DNA of 64,000 nucleotides, from contig NC_013939.1 in assembly GCF_000010985.1 (NCBI RefSeq), positions 1,951,501-2,015,500 on the forward strand. The letters run 5' to 3'. Both the position numbers and the translations under genes were made by a program. Source of the stretch: Deferribacter desulfuricans SSM1. Lineage in GTDB: Bacteria; Chrysiogenota; Deferribacteres; Deferribacterales; Deferribacteraceae. Below are positions 8,471-17,322 of the stretch, piece by piece (positions within the stretch are counted from its first letter, which is position 1; each line of letters begins with the position of its first letter). Below the pieces are notes generated by a model that saw only the letters and a list, made by a program, of their open reading frames with translations, was not told the origin of the DNA and ran no database searches.

Positions 8471-9499
8471 TTATTTTATTTTCAATACCTTTGCCCCCTT
8501 TATCTTTTTATTTTTGAGCTCCTTTAACGCTTTATTAGCTTCTTCAAGGTCAAAAAGTTGATATTCAGGTTTAATCTGTGCATCTGCAGCTATATTTATA
8601 AACTCATCAATATCTTTTAATGTTACATTCGCAACAGACTTTATCTCTTTTTCAAGCCACAAATGCTCTTCATAGCGAATATTTAAAAGATAATCTTTAT
8701 CTACATCCTCTTTTCTAATTGCATTTATCACCATTCTACCAGAAGGGAGTAAATTTTTCATCCCTTCTACTATAGGTTTCCAGACTGGAGTAGTATCAAT
8801 AATTGCATGAAGCTTTTCTGGAGAAAAGTCAGCCGTATCACCAGCCCAAACTGCACCTAAAGAAAGGGCAAACTCCCTTTCAGCTGGATTTCTGGCAAAG
8901 ACAAATACTTCGGTATCTGGATAAAGAAAATTTACCAATTTTAGTACCAGATGGGCAGAAGCTCCAAAACCTGTAAGCCCTAACCTATCCCCATTATTAA
9001 TATTTGCTAGCTTTAGTGATCTATAACCTATCGCTCCAGCACATAGAAGAGGTGCAGCCTCATAATCGCTGAAATAATCAGGAATTTTAACAGCATAATC
9101 TTCACCTATTTTAAAATATTCTGCATATCCACCATTTGCATCTCTACCAGTTGCTTTAAAATTGGTACATAAATTTTCCAACCCCTTTTTACAAAACTCA
9201 CATTCACCGCATGCAGAATAAATCCATCCAATACCAACTCTATCCCCAATATCAAATTTCGTAACACCTTCCCCTTTCCGTACAACTCTTCCTACAATTT
9301 GATGTCCTGGAATAACAGGCAAAACAGGAGGAGGAGTTCTCCCTTCTATCTCATCAAGCTCAGTATGACATACACCACATGCAGAAACCTCAACTAAAAT
9401 TTCATTTCGCCCAACCTCTGGTATTGGTAAATCTACAAGCGTTAAAGGTTGCTCCTCTTCTAATACATTACACAGCTTATCTATCACAAGCGCTTTCAT
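8471..9499 (-). CDS. Zinc-dependent alcohol dehydrogenase
   Basis: A 342-residue medium-chain dehydrogenase oxidising alcohols or reducing aldehydes with NAD(P). Catalytic zinc ligands are Cys41 (CGVCHTE) and His66 in IPGHQIVG. The structural zinc Cys set is at 97, 100, 103 and 111 (CGECEFCKKGLENLC). The nucleotide fold follows, with LTGFGASAHLVLKL; its glycine pattern GFGASA differs slightly from the usual GxGxxG. The protein resembles the AdhP/YjgB-like zinc-binding branch; the physiological substrate is unknown. The ATG follows GGGAGGAG. A candidate promoter lies 34-61 bases upstream. Confidence 0.9.
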   Translation of the reverse strand: MKALVIDKLCNVLEEEQPLTLVDLPIPEVGRNEILVEVSACGVCHTELDEIEGRTPPPVLPVIPGHQIVGRVVRKGEGVTKFDIGDRVGIGWIYSACGECEFCKKGLENLCTNFKATGRDANGGYAEYFKIGEDYAVKIPDYFSDYEAAPLLCAGAIGYRSLKLANINNGDRLGLTGFGASAHLVLKLVNFLYPDTEVFVFARNPAEREFALSLGAVWAGDTADFSPEKLHAIIDTTPVWKPIVEGMKNLLPSGRMVINAIRKEDVDKDYLLNIRYEEHLWLEKEIKSVANVTLKDIDEFINIAADAQIKPEYQLFDLEEANKALKELKNKKIKGAKVLKIK

Positions 9500-9532
9500 A
9501 ATCTCCTCCCTGCTGCATATTATCTATGAGTT

Positions 9533-9560
9533 ATTTTAAGTATACACACATTATTTGCAA
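9533..9560 (-). promoter_or_regulatory. Candidate promoter of the alcohol dehydrogenase gene
   Basis: On the minus strand TTGCAA (9555-9560) is followed after 16 bases by TAAAAT (9533-9538), upstream of the strong GGGAGGAG site. The surrounding sequence is very AT-rich, so chance matches are likely. Confidence 0.4.
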
Positions 9561-9614
9561 TAAATTTTATAATCAATTCTTTACAAAAATTAAAAATAAT
9601 AATAAAAAAGCACC

Positions 9615-9983
9615 ATGTTAATTGATAAGCTTTTTGTTTATGGACTTTTAAAAAAAGGGTATCCAAACTATTCACTGATTGAACCATATATAATCACTTC
9701 CATCGATGCATACACTTTTGGTTCCTTGTATATGATAAATGATAAACATCCAGCCTATATAAAAAGTGGTAATAATAAGATTGAAGGTACTTTATATTTC
9801 ATTTCTAACACAAAAATTATTTTTAAAATTTTAGATTACATTGAACAAGGGTATAAAAGAGAAGTTACAACAGTTTATGACAAAGATAATAACGAATATT
9901 TGGCATGGATTTATACATATTTAGGTAACTTAAAAGATGCCAAGCTATTACCTGAAGGCAAATTTACAAAAAAATATTTATAA
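9615..9983 (+). CDS. Gamma-glutamylcyclotransferase-fold (AIG2-like) protein
   Basis: A 122-residue protein of the GGCT/AIG2 fold. It has the N-terminal loop [16 protein letters not shown] (family signature YGxLxxG), the central EGTLYFI bearing the expected catalytic Glu, and a C-terminal YLAWIYTY strand. Relatives release 5-oxoproline from gamma-glutamyl amines or peptides; the true substrate here is unknown. The ribosome site is weak (AAAAAAG before CACC-ATG). It is divergent from the alcohol dehydrogenase and 11 bases upstream of gatB, so it may be cotranscribed with gatB. Confidence 0.82.
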   Translation: MLIDKLFVYGLLKKGYPNYSLIEPYIITSIDAYTFGSLYMINDKHPAYIKSGNNKIEGTLYFISNTKIIFKILDYIEQGYKREVTTVYDKDNNEYLAWIYTYLGNLKDAKLLPEGKFTKKYL

Positions 9984-9994
9984 AAGGAGAATAT

Positions 9995-11431
9995 ATGAAA
10001 TACGAAGCGGTAATCGGCTTAGAGGTACATGTGCAACTATCCACAAAAAGTAAAATTTTTTGCTCCTGCTCCACAGAGTTTGGGGCTGACCCAAATACAC
10101 ACGTTTGCCCAGTCTGCTTGGGTATGCCAGGGGTTTTACCTGTATTAAACAAACAGGTTGTAGAATATACGATAAAAGCAGGGCTTGCTTTAAACTGTGA
10201 TATTCAAAGAAAAAGTGTTTTTGCCAGAAAAAACTATTTTTATCCAGACCTTCCAAAAGGTTATCAGATATCACAATATGAGCTACCTATTTGTTTAAAC
10301 GGTTTTATCGAAATAGAAATCGATGGGGTAAAAAAGAAAATAGGTATAACAAGAATCCACATGGAAGAAGATGCAGGGAAATCAATACATGGAGAAAATT
10401 TGGGGTCACCAGCTCATAGCTATGTAGACTTAAACAGAACTGGTGTACCTTTGATAGAAATTGTTAGTGAGCCAGATATCAGAACACCTGAGGAAGCGAG
10501 AGCTTATCTACAAAAATTAAAGACTATACTCGAATATATAGAGGTCTCCGACTGTAATATGGAAGAAGGTTCTCTCAGATGTGATGCAAATATTTCTCTA
10601 AGACCTGTTGGCGAAACAAAATTCGGAACGAAAACAGAAATAAAAAATATGAATTCTTTTAGAAATGTCCAAAGAGCTATTGAGTTTGAAATAAAAAGAC
10701 AGGCTAAAATCTTAGATGAAGGTGGTACCATCGTTCAGGAAACTAGACTCTGGGATCCAAACAAGGGGATTACTGTATCAATGAGAAGCAAAGAAGAGGC
10801 ACACGATTATAGATATTTCCCTGATCCTGACTTAGTACCATTGATAGTAGAAAATGATTGGATAGAAAAAGTAAAATCTACTTTGCCTGAGCTTCCTGAT
10901 GCTAAAAAAGAAAGATTTATGAAAGAATATGGACTACCTTCTTATGATGCTGAAGTTTTAATATCAAACAAACATTATGCTGATTACTTCGAGCAATCAG
11001 TAAAAAACCACAACAACCCAAAAGCAATAAGCAACTGGATTATGAGTGAAGTATTAAGAGATGTTAATGAAAAAGGGTGTAATATATTTGAATTAAATGT
11101 AAAGCCTGAACACATTGCAGAAATTGTAAAACTGATTGATGATGGTAAAATCTCAGGTAAAATAGGTAAAGAGGTGTACCAGCTTGTCTTAGAAAGTGGA
11201 AAATCACCTGCTAAAATTGTAGAAGAGAAAGGGTTAATACAAATCAGTGATGAATCAGCAATAGAAGAAATAGTAAAAAAAGTGCTTGAAGCAAACCCAA
11301 AAGAAGTGGAAAGATATAAAAATGGGGAGAAGAAACTTCAAGGATTCTTTGTTGGCCAGGTAATGAAAGAGACAAAAGGGAAAGCAAATCCAAAACTTGT
11401 AAACCAGTTATTACAAAAGTTGCTATCATAA
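9995..11431 (+). CDS. gatB: Aspartyl/glutamyl-tRNA(Asn/Gln) amidotransferase subunit B
   Basis: Subunit B of GatCAB, which converts Glu-tRNA(Gln) (and often Asp-tRNA(Asn)) to the amidated form. 478 residues, normal length: [20 protein letters not shown] at the start, the zinc-site cysteines CSCS and [38 protein letters not shown], and a C-terminal tRNA-binding YqeY-like tail. The ATG follows AAAGGAG. The partner genes gatC and gatA lie together about 17 kb downstream on the same strand. Its presence implies the organism uses indirect Gln-tRNA synthesis. Confidence 0.97.
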   Translation: MKYEAVIGLEVHVQLSTKSKIFCSCSTEFGADPNTHVCPVCLGMPGVLPVLNKQVVEYTIKAGLALNCDIQRKSVFARKNYFYPDLPKGYQISQYELPICLNGFIEIEIDGVKKKIGITRIHMEEDAGKSIHGENLGSPAHSYVDLNRTGVPLIEIVSEPDIRTPEEARAYLQKLKTILEYIEVSDCNMEEGSLRCDANISLRPVGETKFGTKTEIKNMNSFRNVQRAIEFEIKRQAKILDEGGTIVQETRLWDPNKGITVSMRSKEEAHDYRYFPDPDLVPLIVENDWIEKVKSTLPELPDAKKERFMKEYGLPSYDAEVLISNKHYADYFEQSVKNHNNPKAISNWIMSEVLRDVNEKGCNIFELNVKPEHIAEIVKLIDDGKISGKIGKEVYQLVLESGKSPAKIVEEKGLIQISDESAIEEIVKKVLEANPKEVERYKNGEKKLQGFFVGQVMKETKGKANPKLVNQLLQKLLS

Positions 11432-11459
11432 AATATAGATTAAGCTGTGGGGGGATGTC

Positions 11460-11867
11460 ATGTTAAAAAAGATTGACCATATTGGTATTGCTGTCAAAAA
11501 TATTGATGAAGCTTTATCTCTTTATAAAACTTTAGGTATAACACCTTATCATTTTGAAGAAGTGGAATCTCAAAAAGTTAAAACTGCATTTATAAAAGTT
11601 GGAGAATCAAATATTGAGTTATTAGAGCCCACTTCACCCGATAGCCCAATAGCAAAATTTATAGAAAAAAAAGGGGAAGGGATTCACCATATTGCTTATC
11701 TTGTGGATGATGTTAAATCTTGCTTAGAAAATCTTAAAGAAAAAGGGTTTAAACTAATAGATGAAGAGCCTAAAGCAGGAGCTCATGGAAAATTAATAGC
11801 CTTTGTTCATCCAAAAAGCACCAATGGCGTTTTAATGGAGCTCTGTGAACATGCAAAAAAGCATTGA
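11460..11867 (+). CDS. mce: Methylmalonyl-CoA epimerase
   Basis: A 135-residue vicinal-oxygen-chelate enzyme that interconverts (R)- and (S)-methylmalonyl-CoA in the propionyl-CoA/succinyl-CoA route. Two glyoxalase-type modules: [17 protein letters not shown] with a metal His, and [12 protein letters not shown] with a second His, then the metal Glu in [26 protein letters not shown] is the hallmark epimerase segment. No mutase or carboxylase gene is adjacent. The reading frame overlaps the carbonic anhydrase start by 17 bases, suggesting coupled translation. Confidence 0.93.
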   Translation: MLKKIDHIGIAVKNIDEALSLYKTLGITPYHFEEVESQKVKTAFIKVGESNIELLEPTSPDSPIAKFIEKKGEGIHHIAYLVDDVKSCLENLKEKGFKLIDEEPKAGAHGKLIAFVHPKSTNGVLMELCEHAKKH

Positions 11868-12486
11868 AAAGCTCTTAAAAGGTGTCTTTGAGTTTAAAGA
11901 AAAAGACTTTGAAAAACTTCGTGATATTTATATTGAATTAAAAGATAAACAAAAGCCCCATACCCTTTTTATTGGATGCTCTGACTCAAGGGTTATTCCT
12001 AATCTAATAACAAAGACACTCCCAGGAGAGCTTTTTATTATAAGAAATGTTGCAAATATTGTACCACCTTACCGTATTGCAAAAGATTATGCTGGAACGA
12101 CTGCAGCCATAGAATATGCTGTTAACATTTTAGAAGTAGAAAATATTATTGTTTGCGGACACTCAAACTGTGGAGGATGTAATACTTTGTTAAATGGTAT
12201 TAAAAAATTGGATAACCTACCAAATATAAGAGAGTGGCTTAAAATTTCAGAACCTATTTTAAATGAGCTTAAAAATATTGAGATACATCATACTGAATAT
12301 TTACAACTATTTGTAGAGCAAAACAATATTGTCCATCAAATAAAAAATCTTCTCACGTATCCATATATAAAAAAGAAAGTTCTGGATAAAAAATTACAAA
12401 TTTTTGGATGGCATTACATAATTCAAACAGGGGACATTTTTACTTTCAATTTTGAAAAACAAAAATTCGAACCACTAACCCAATAG
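11851..12486 (+). CDS. Beta-class carbonic anhydrase
   Basis: A 211-residue cytoplasmic zinc enzyme hydrating CO2 to bicarbonate. The zinc ligands are Cys43 with the Asp45/Arg47 dyad in CSDSRVIPN, then His104 and Cys107 in [21 protein letters not shown] and [13 protein letters not shown] are typical of the beta class. An in-frame GTG six bases upstream is possible, but GGAG is better spaced for the ATG chosen here. It overlaps the epimerase gene. Both may serve carboxylation chemistry, though no carboxylase is nearby. A strong hairpin follows the stop. Confidence 0.94.
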   Translation: MQKSIEKLLKGVFEFKEKDFEKLRDIYIELKDKQKPHTLFIGCSDSRVIPNLITKTLPGELFIIRNVANIVPPYRIAKDYAGTTAAIEYAVNILEVENIIVCGHSNCGGCNTLLNGIKKLDNLPNIREWLKISEPILNELKNIEIHHTEYLQLFVEQNNIVHQIKNLLTYPYIKKKVLDKKLQIFGWHYIIQTGDIFTFNFEKQKFEPLTQ

Positions 12487-12509
12487 TAACTATTTAATTG
12501 TTTTAATGA

Positions 12510-12541
12510 AAAGAGGTAGCGCACAATAGCACTACCTCTTT
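12510..12541. terminator. Bidirectional terminator between carbonic anhydrase and rhodanese genes
   Basis: A 10-base-pair stem (12510-12519 with 12532-12541, AAAGAGGTAG/CTACCTCTTT) lies between two convergent genes, 23 and 27 bases from their stops. A/T runs flank both sides, so it can serve both strands. Confidence 0.75.
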
Positions 12542-12568
12542 ATACCTTAGTGAAAACTACAGACTTTC

Positions 12569-13774
12569 TTATTCAGTTACTTCACATCTTCCACTATCAT
12601 AATTAACATGAGCATCTAAAAAGTATAATCTGTCCATCTCCTTGTAGTTGCAGTCTTCTTTGAGCCCAAAGTACATCTCCCCTGCTCTACCACCGCTTGC
12701 ACACATAAAAATTATATAACCATCTTTTGGAAGTTTATTAATAATGTAATCACACCCTTTTTTATACATGTCATCTACAGGAATATTGATAGCACCCTTT
12801 ACATGCCCTTCTTCAAACTCCTCAGGAGTTCTAACATCCACTATATGAATATTATCTGGTCTATCATCAATCAATGTTTTGAAAAATTCAATATCTACAG
12901 TCCCTTCATCTGGACCAGGTTTAATTGCAGAAACACTTTTTTTAGCTGCAGTTGTTTTCTTTGCTACAGCTTTACCAGGCTTTACTATTGGAAAACCTTT
13001 TGCTTTCCACTCTGGGACGCCACCAGCATAAACATAAACTTTTTTATATCCAAATTTTTCTTTTAATAATCTAGCCACATTATGAGATTTTATACAATGA
13101 TAGCCCGCACAAAAAACAACTATTGGCGCATTTTTATCTTCTGGCAACACATTTAAATAAGGATTTGGATCTCTCATAAACTTAGTATCAGGGATATTAA
13201 TTGCACCAGGAATAGTTCCTTTTTTCCACTTCAATGCTGGTCTTGCATCCACAAAAAGCACACCTTTATCAAGCAGCTTCTTAGCATACTTGTAGGTAAT
13301 TTCAGCGTAAGATTTCTTTGACCAATCCGGCATGCCTGCTAGATAAACTTTGATATTTGTGTACCCCTTATCTCTTAGATATTTAGCATCATGATAGCTT
13401 TTTACACATTTATATCCACCACAATAAGTAATTAATAATCTGTCTTTAGTAACTTTAAGTTGATCAAGCTGCCCAACATACTTATCAAACTTAGTGTCAG
13501 GGATACTGATAGCACCAGGGATATGGCCAGAATCATATTTTCTTTCTGGTCTTGCATCAATAAAAACCACTTTGTTAAATTTTCTCAAGCCATTTCCAAC
13601 CAATCCTTTAACATAGTTAAAATCAACAATTTCAAATCCAGCTTCTTTGACCATCTGCTCAACAGATTTTCTAGGCTTTTCAGCCTTAGGAGCCTGAACC
13701 TGTTTTGCACAACCTGAGAATAAAATGCCAATTACAAATAAAGCTAAGAGTACCTTAATTAGTTTTTTCTTCAT
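12569..13774 (-). CDS. Three-domain rhodanese lipoprotein
   Basis: 401 residues from an ATG that follows AGAGGAGGT at ideal spacing; an upstream in-frame ATG at 13819 lacks such a site and would lie over the promoter. A lipoprotein signal ends FSGC with Cys22, so the protein should be membrane-tethered outside the cytoplasm. Three rhodanese-like domains follow, each with an active-loop Cys: CGGYKC, CAGYHC and CASGGR. The first two share D-A-R-P-x-x-K-x-x-x-G-x-I-P-G-A and look like a duplication; the third is preceded by a lysine/alanine linker. It probably carries or transfers sulfane sulfur in the periplasm. It has its own consensus promoter and a terminator. Confidence 0.9.
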   Translation of the reverse strand: MKKKLIKVLLALFVIGILFSGCAKQVQAPKAEKPRKSVEQMVKEAGFEIVDFNYVKGLVGNGLRKFNKVVFIDARPERKYDSGHIPGAISIPDTKFDKYVGQLDQLKVTKDRLLITYCGGYKCVKSYHDAKYLRDKGYTNIKVYLAGMPDWSKKSYAEITYKYAKKLLDKGVLFVDARPALKWKKGTIPGAINIPDTKFMRDPNPYLNVLPEDKNAPIVVFCAGYHCIKSHNVARLLKEKFGYKKVYVYAGGVPEWKAKGFPIVKPGKAVAKKTTAAKKSVSAIKPGPDEGTVDIEFFKTLIDDRPDNIHIVDVRTPEEFEEGHVKGAINIPVDDMYKKGCDYIINKLPKDGYIIFMCASGGRAGEMYFGLKEDCNYKEMDRLYFLDAHVNYDSGRCEVTE

Positions 13775-13801
13775 AGCTACCTCCTCTAATAAACTTAATA
13801 A

Positions 13802-13830
13802 ATAATACCAAATGCTCAAAATGGTGTCAA
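13802..13830 (-). promoter_or_regulatory. Sigma-70 type promoter of the rhodanese lipoprotein gene
   Basis: A perfect -35 TTGACA (13825-13830), a 17-base spacer and TATTAT (13802-13807) on the minus strand, about 28 bases above the start codon. It is among the best promoter matches in the window and suggests strong expression. Confidence 0.8.
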
Positions 13831-13898
13831 TAAAAAATAGAATATTTTTTTATAAAAATTTAAATCCTATCAAGTAATTATGATAATATTTATCGATA

Positions 13899-13940
13899 TA
13901 TTAGAATATTCAAATATTATAATATAACAATATTCTAATA
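13899..13940. repeat. Perfect 12-base inverted repeat next to the metal permease stop
   Basis: Arms 13899-13910 (TATTAGAATATT) and 13929-13940 (AATATTCTAATA) are perfect inverted repeats around 18 bases that themselves contain the small dyad ATATTATAATAT. It abuts the permease stop codon on the minus strand and lies about 70 bases above the rhodanese -35. With an A/T-only loop and almost no G/C it is a weak terminator; an operator is equally possible. Confidence 0.55.
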
Positions 13941-14738
13941 CTATCTCTTTTTTAATACATTAACAACTAAATATAAGAAGGTTCCAACCAAAACAGTTGT
14001 TGCACCTGGAGGTAAATCAAACTGATATGATAAATAGAAAGAGAAAATAAAAATTAAAAGAGATACTAAAATAGAAATAAAAATTGTAAAACGATAATCT
14101 TTTGTCAACGAAAGGGCAATTGCAGCAGGAATTGTCATAAAAGCAGTTAAAAGAATTATACCTATCAGCTTAATACAAATCACAACTACCAAAGTAATAC
14201 TAATTAGAATAATATAATTTATAAGATTTGTATTAATCCCAGAAACAGCGGCAACATCTTCATCAAACATAGTAAAAATTATCTTGTCCAGCAAAATAAC
14301 AAAAATTCCAAATATTAAAAATGATGTGACCCCACTTAAATACAAATCTTGTTTACCAGTAGAAAGTATACTCCCAAAAAGTATTCCACTCAAATCAAAA
14401 GCACCATAATCAGCAAACTTTATCAGCACCACACCCAATGCCATACTCGATGCAAAAAATATCCCTAAAACTGTTTCAAATTCCAACTTAGAACGTTTTT
14501 TCAGCTCGTAAACTGCAAAAGCTATTAAAAAACATAAAATATACAAAGTAACCATTTGATTAATTTTAAGTAGCAAAGCTAATGCAATAGCACCAAATGC
14601 TGAATGTGAAATTGTTACAGTTAGAAAAGACATCTTCTTTTGAACAACAAAAAACGATAAAAAACCACATAATACACTGACAATAATACCATTTAAAAAA
14701 GCATACTTAATAATATCAACATTAAAAATCTCATTCAT
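13941..14738 (-). CDS. Metal ABC transporter permease (ZnuB/MntB family)
   Basis: A 265-residue inner-membrane permease of the ABC-3 family, forming the metal channel of a Znu/Mnt-type importer. About eight hydrophobic segments are visible; ISHSAFGAIALALLL matches the family signature after the first helices, and LIGIILLTAFMTIPAAIA the coupling-loop region. The start chosen is the ATG inside ATGAATGA, overlapping the ATPase stop by 8 bases and preceded by AGGGG; a longer start at 14801 would overlap the ATPase by 71 bases. It is the last gene of the substrate-binding protein, ATPase, permease run. Divergent nikR suggests nickel or zinc. Confidence 0.9.
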   Translation of the reverse strand: MNEIFNVDIIKYAFLNGIIVSVLCGFLSFFVVQKKMSFLTVTISHSAFGAIALALLLKINQMVTLYILCFLIAFAVYELKKRSKLEFETVLGIFFASSMALGVVLIKFADYGAFDLSGILFGSILSTGKQDLYLSGVTSFLIFGIFVILLDKIIFTMFDEDVAAVSGINTNLINYIILISITLVVVICIKLIGIILLTAFMTIPAAIALSLTKDYRFTIFISILVSLLIFIFSFYLSYQFDLPPGATTVLVGTFLYLVVNVLKKR

Positions 14739-15510
14739 GAATATGCCCCTTGCAAGTAAGGCATTGATGATCATGCACAATAAGCTGTATATTTTTTCCA
14801 AATACTTTCTCTAAAACATCAGGTAATTTGCCATCCTTTGGAGAACCATGAAAATGTATGCTTTTATTTAGACATGCAACGGTATCCACATAGTTTGAAA
14901 TAACCCCTATATCATGAGTTACCATTAAAATTGCAATATCATTCTCCATTCTCAACTCATTTATAAGCTCATAAAAGTCTTCTTGCCCTACAACATCAAG
15001 CCCTGTTGATGGTTCATCAAACATCAAAATCTTTGGCTGCATAGCAAGAAGGCGTGCAATCAAAACCCTCTGCTTTTGCCCACCAGAAAGACTACTGAAA
15101 GATTCTTTAATAAACTTTTCCATCCCAACCTTTTTAAGTGCTTCATAACAAGAATCTTTATCCTCTTCATTCAAAATTGAAGGGAATGGTTTTAAAATCT
15201 TTCGCCCCATACAAACCACATCTTTAACTAAAATAGGAAAATTATAGTTAATTAAATCCTTTTGCGGTAAATAACCCACAAAACCTTTGGGTAATCTTTT
15301 ATATTTTTTCCCAAATATTCTTATTTCACCAGCAACCGGTTTATAAATACCTAAAATGGTCTTTAAAAGCGTTGTTTTCCCCCCACCATTAGGGCCAACT
15401 ATAGCCATAATCTCTTTCTTATGTAATTTTAAATTTATATTTTCTAAAATTACTTTATCTCCAAAAATTACCTTTAGATTGTTTATTTCTAAAATCGGTT
15501 GATTATTCAT
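14731..15510 (-). CDS. Metal ABC transporter ATPase (ZnuC family)
   Basis: A 259-residue ABC ATPase powering metal import. Walker A is GPNGGGKTT, the Q-loop region GYLPQKD, the signature LSGGQKQRV, Walker B ILMFDEPSTGLD and the switch VTHDIG. The C-terminus ends in a Cys/His tail (VHDHQCLTCKGHIHE), which could bind the transported metal or sense it in the cytoplasm. It overlaps the binding-protein gene by 8 bases and the permease by 8, so the three are translated as a unit. ZnuC and MntB-type ATPases cannot be separated by sequence reading alone. Confidence 0.92.
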   Translation of the reverse strand: MNNQPILEINNLKVIFGDKVILENINLKLHKKEIMAIVGPNGGGKTTLLKTILGIYKPVAGEIRIFGKKYKRLPKGFVGYLPQKDLINYNFPILVKDVVCMGRKILKPFPSILNEEDKDSCYEALKKVGMEKFIKESFSSLSGGQKQRVLIARLLAMQPKILMFDEPSTGLDVVGQEDFYELINELRMENDIAILMVTHDIGVISNYVDTVACLNKSIHFHGSPKDGKLPDVLEKVFGKNIQLIVHDHQCLTCKGHIHE

Positions 15511-16297
15511 TAATGTCCTTTTTTAAATTATTTAAGTTAAGTTCAAACAATTTGAAAATATCAGTATAGCCATCATAACCGCCAATAGGCTCTAAAACTA
15601 TGATTTTTGCATTCAATATATTGGCAACTTTGTTAAATATTTTATTTTTATCATTTGTAGCACAAACTATGTATTTCACTCCATTTTTTTTTGCTAAATT
15701 AATCACACGGTTTAACGTTTTTATCCCAGGCTCATGCTCTCTACCTTTTTTTATATAACCTACAGAGGTAATACCAACTTCTGCAAGAAACTTCGTCCAA
15801 GCAGGATGACATTCTAACACTTTAACATTATCAAATTTATATCTATTTTCTAAAGAATTAAACTCCATTAATAATTCATCATAGTTTTCTTTATAAAATC
15901 CACACCCTTTATTATCTAATTCGCACAGTTTTTGACTAACTATTTTTCCAATCTGTTTCATATTCTCAAAAGATAACCATATGTGAGGGTTATTCGATTT
16001 TATCTCATCATTTAAAAACAAAACTTTTTTAGCCAATTTCAAAGCAAAACTATCAAATCTTTTATCCACTGCAAAATAAATCGAAACCCCTTGCAACCTT
16101 TTTATATCGTCAATGGTAGGTTCAAAATGATGGGGATCTTCCCCAGGTTTTATCAAGTAAACCACGTCTACTTTTTCTTTACCAATTTTTGAGATAAGAT
16201 CTGCAATAGGGAAAAGTGTAGTAGCAACTTTTAAACAGTAACCGCTATAAGTAAAAGCTAACATTATTAAGGATATTAAAAACAGTTTTATTTTCAT
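15503..16297 (-). CDS. Periplasmic metal-binding protein (ZnuA/cluster 9 family)
   Basis: A 264-residue solute-binding protein that delivers metal to the permease. The N-terminal signal is MKIKLFLISLIMLAFTYSGYC; a Cys at 21 allows a lipoprotein anchor, but the preceding Tyr is atypical for a lipobox. Candidate metal ligands of the family are present: His in DPHHFEPT, NPHIWLS and LECHPAW, and an acidic site near the C-terminus (GGYDGYTD). The His-rich insert seen in many ZnuA proteins is absent. The start follows GGAGGGTGC. It is the first gene of the operon, 57 bases from divergent nikR. Confidence 0.9.
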   Translation of the reverse strand: MKIKLFLISLIMLAFTYSGYCLKVATTLFPIADLISKIGKEKVDVVYLIKPGEDPHHFEPTIDDIKRLQGVSIYFAVDKRFDSFALKLAKKVLFLNDEIKSNNPHIWLSFENMKQIGKIVSQKLCELDNKGCGFYKENYDELLMEFNSLENRYKFDNVKVLECHPAWTKFLAEVGITSVGYIKKGREHEPGIKTLNRVINLAKKNGVKYIVCATNDKNKIFNKVANILNAKIIVLEPIGGYDGYTDIFKLFELNLNNLKKDINE

Positions 16298-16316
16298 ATT
16301 GCACCCTCCGTTGTAA

Positions 16317-16328
16317 TATAATATTATA
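16317..16328. promoter_or_regulatory. Candidate operator in the importer-nikR divergent region
   Basis: TATAATATTATA is a perfect 12-base palindrome in the centre of the 57-base gap, within a longer A/T dyad (TGTAATATAA / TTATAATTTCA). NikR sites in other bacteria are long inverted or direct repeats; this one does not match the E. coli GTATGA-N16-TCATAC form. It also covers both likely -10 regions. Confidence 0.35.
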
Positions 16329-16354
16329 ATTTCATATTTAATAAAGGAGTTTTT

Positions 16355-16756
16355 ATGCCAGTTGTAAGATTTGGGGTTTCACTGCCTAAGGATATAGCAA
16401 ATCAATTTGATACAATAATTAAACAAGAAGGGTACGAAAACAGGTCAAAAGCTATTTATGATTTAATAAAAGATTTTATAACTAAAAAGAAATGGGAAGC
16501 AGGTAAACAGATTGCAGGAATAATCAGTATTCTATATGACCATCACGAAAAAACAACTGTTAACAATCTGCTGGATATACAACATGACTTTCACGATATT
16601 ATCATTTCATCACAACATATCCATTTAGATCATGACAACTGCTTTGAAGTAATTATTGTAAAAGGGGAAAGTATAAAAATAAATGAACTATACAAAAAAT
16701 TAAAATTCTTAAAAAATATAAAACAGACAAACTTGACAATTGCAGATTTAGAATAA
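16355..16756 (+). CDS. nikR: NikR nickel-responsive regulator
   Basis: A 133-residue ribbon-helix-helix regulator with an ACT-like metal domain. RFGVSLPKDIANQFD is the DNA-binding strand and first helix. All four high-affinity nickel ligands known from E. coli NikR (His76, His87, His89, Cys95) are present one position later: His77 in QHDFH, His88 and His90 in SQHIHLDHDNC, and Cys96. It should repress target genes when nickel is bound. It is divergent from the Znu-type importer, the most likely target. The ATG follows AAAGGAG. Confidence 0.95.
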   Translation: MPVVRFGVSLPKDIANQFDTIIKQEGYENRSKAIYDLIKDFITKKKWEAGKQIAGIISILYDHHEKTTVNNLLDIQHDFHDIIISSQHIHLDHDNCFEVIIVKGESIKINELYKKLKFLKNIKQTNLTIADLE

Positions 16757-16761
16757 AACAG

Positions 16762-16790
16762 TTTGAAAATTGATCCATTTTAAATTATAC
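16762..16790 (+). promoter_or_regulatory. Candidate promoter of the TlpA/molybdoenzyme operon
   Basis: TTGAAA (16762-16767), a 17-base spacer and TATACC (16785-16790) lie just after the nikR stop and about 24 bases before the next start. The likely transcript begins close to the AAAGGGGG ribosome site. Confidence 0.55.
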
Positions 16791-16813
16791 CTATTCAAAA
16801 AAAGGGGGAATCT

Positions 16814-17314
16814 ATGAGGATTAAATCTATATTAGCGGTAAGTATTCTTGTTTTATCTTTACTGTTTTCAAGTTGTAGCCAAAACCAACAGGCAGAAAAT
16901 ACAAAACAGATTGTTTCAAGCTTAGAAACAATAAATGTAGCTCAGTTTAAAGAGTTAAAAAATAGATATAAAGATAAAGTCATCCTGGTAAATTTCTTTG
17001 CATCTTGGTGCCCACCATGTAACCAGGAAACCCCAGGATTCGTAAGAGTTTACAACAAATTAAAAGACAAAGGTTTTATCATACTTGCTTTCTCCATTGA
17101 TGATAATGTAGATGATGCAGTTAAATTTGTTAATAAATATGGGATAACTTATCCTGTTTACCATGCAGACAGATCGCTTGAAGCTTATTTCAACGTTAGT
17201 ACAATACCTACAAGTGTATTTTATAAAAAAGGTGGCACACTTTATAACCTACATGTTGGTTACATAGATGAAAAAGACCTCGAAAATTATATTTTAGACC
17301 TTTTAAATAAATAA
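16814..17314 (+). CDS. TlpA-like thioredoxin-fold lipoprotein
   Basis: A 166-residue periplasmic thiol-disulfide protein. A lipoprotein signal ends LFSSC with Cys21, followed by a short Gln/Asn linker, then a thioredoxin fold with the redox motif ASWCPPC (Cys66, Cys69), FSIDDNVDDAVKFV and the cis-proline loop STIPTSVF. Relatives reduce cytochrome c maturation or other exported thiols. The ATG follows AAAGGGGG. It is 8 bases upstream of the molybdopterin oxidoreductase gene, which suggests a redox link, although no cytochrome maturation genes are present. Confidence 0.92.
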   Translation: MRIKSILAVSILVLSLLFSSCSQNQQAENTKQIVSSLETINVAQFKELKNRYKDKVILVNFFASWCPPCNQETPGFVRVYNKLKDKGFIILAFSIDDNVDDAVKFVNKYGITYPVYHADRSLEAYFNVSTIPTSVFYKKGGTLYNLHVGYIDEKDLENYILDLLNK

Positions 17315-17322
17315 GTATCTTT

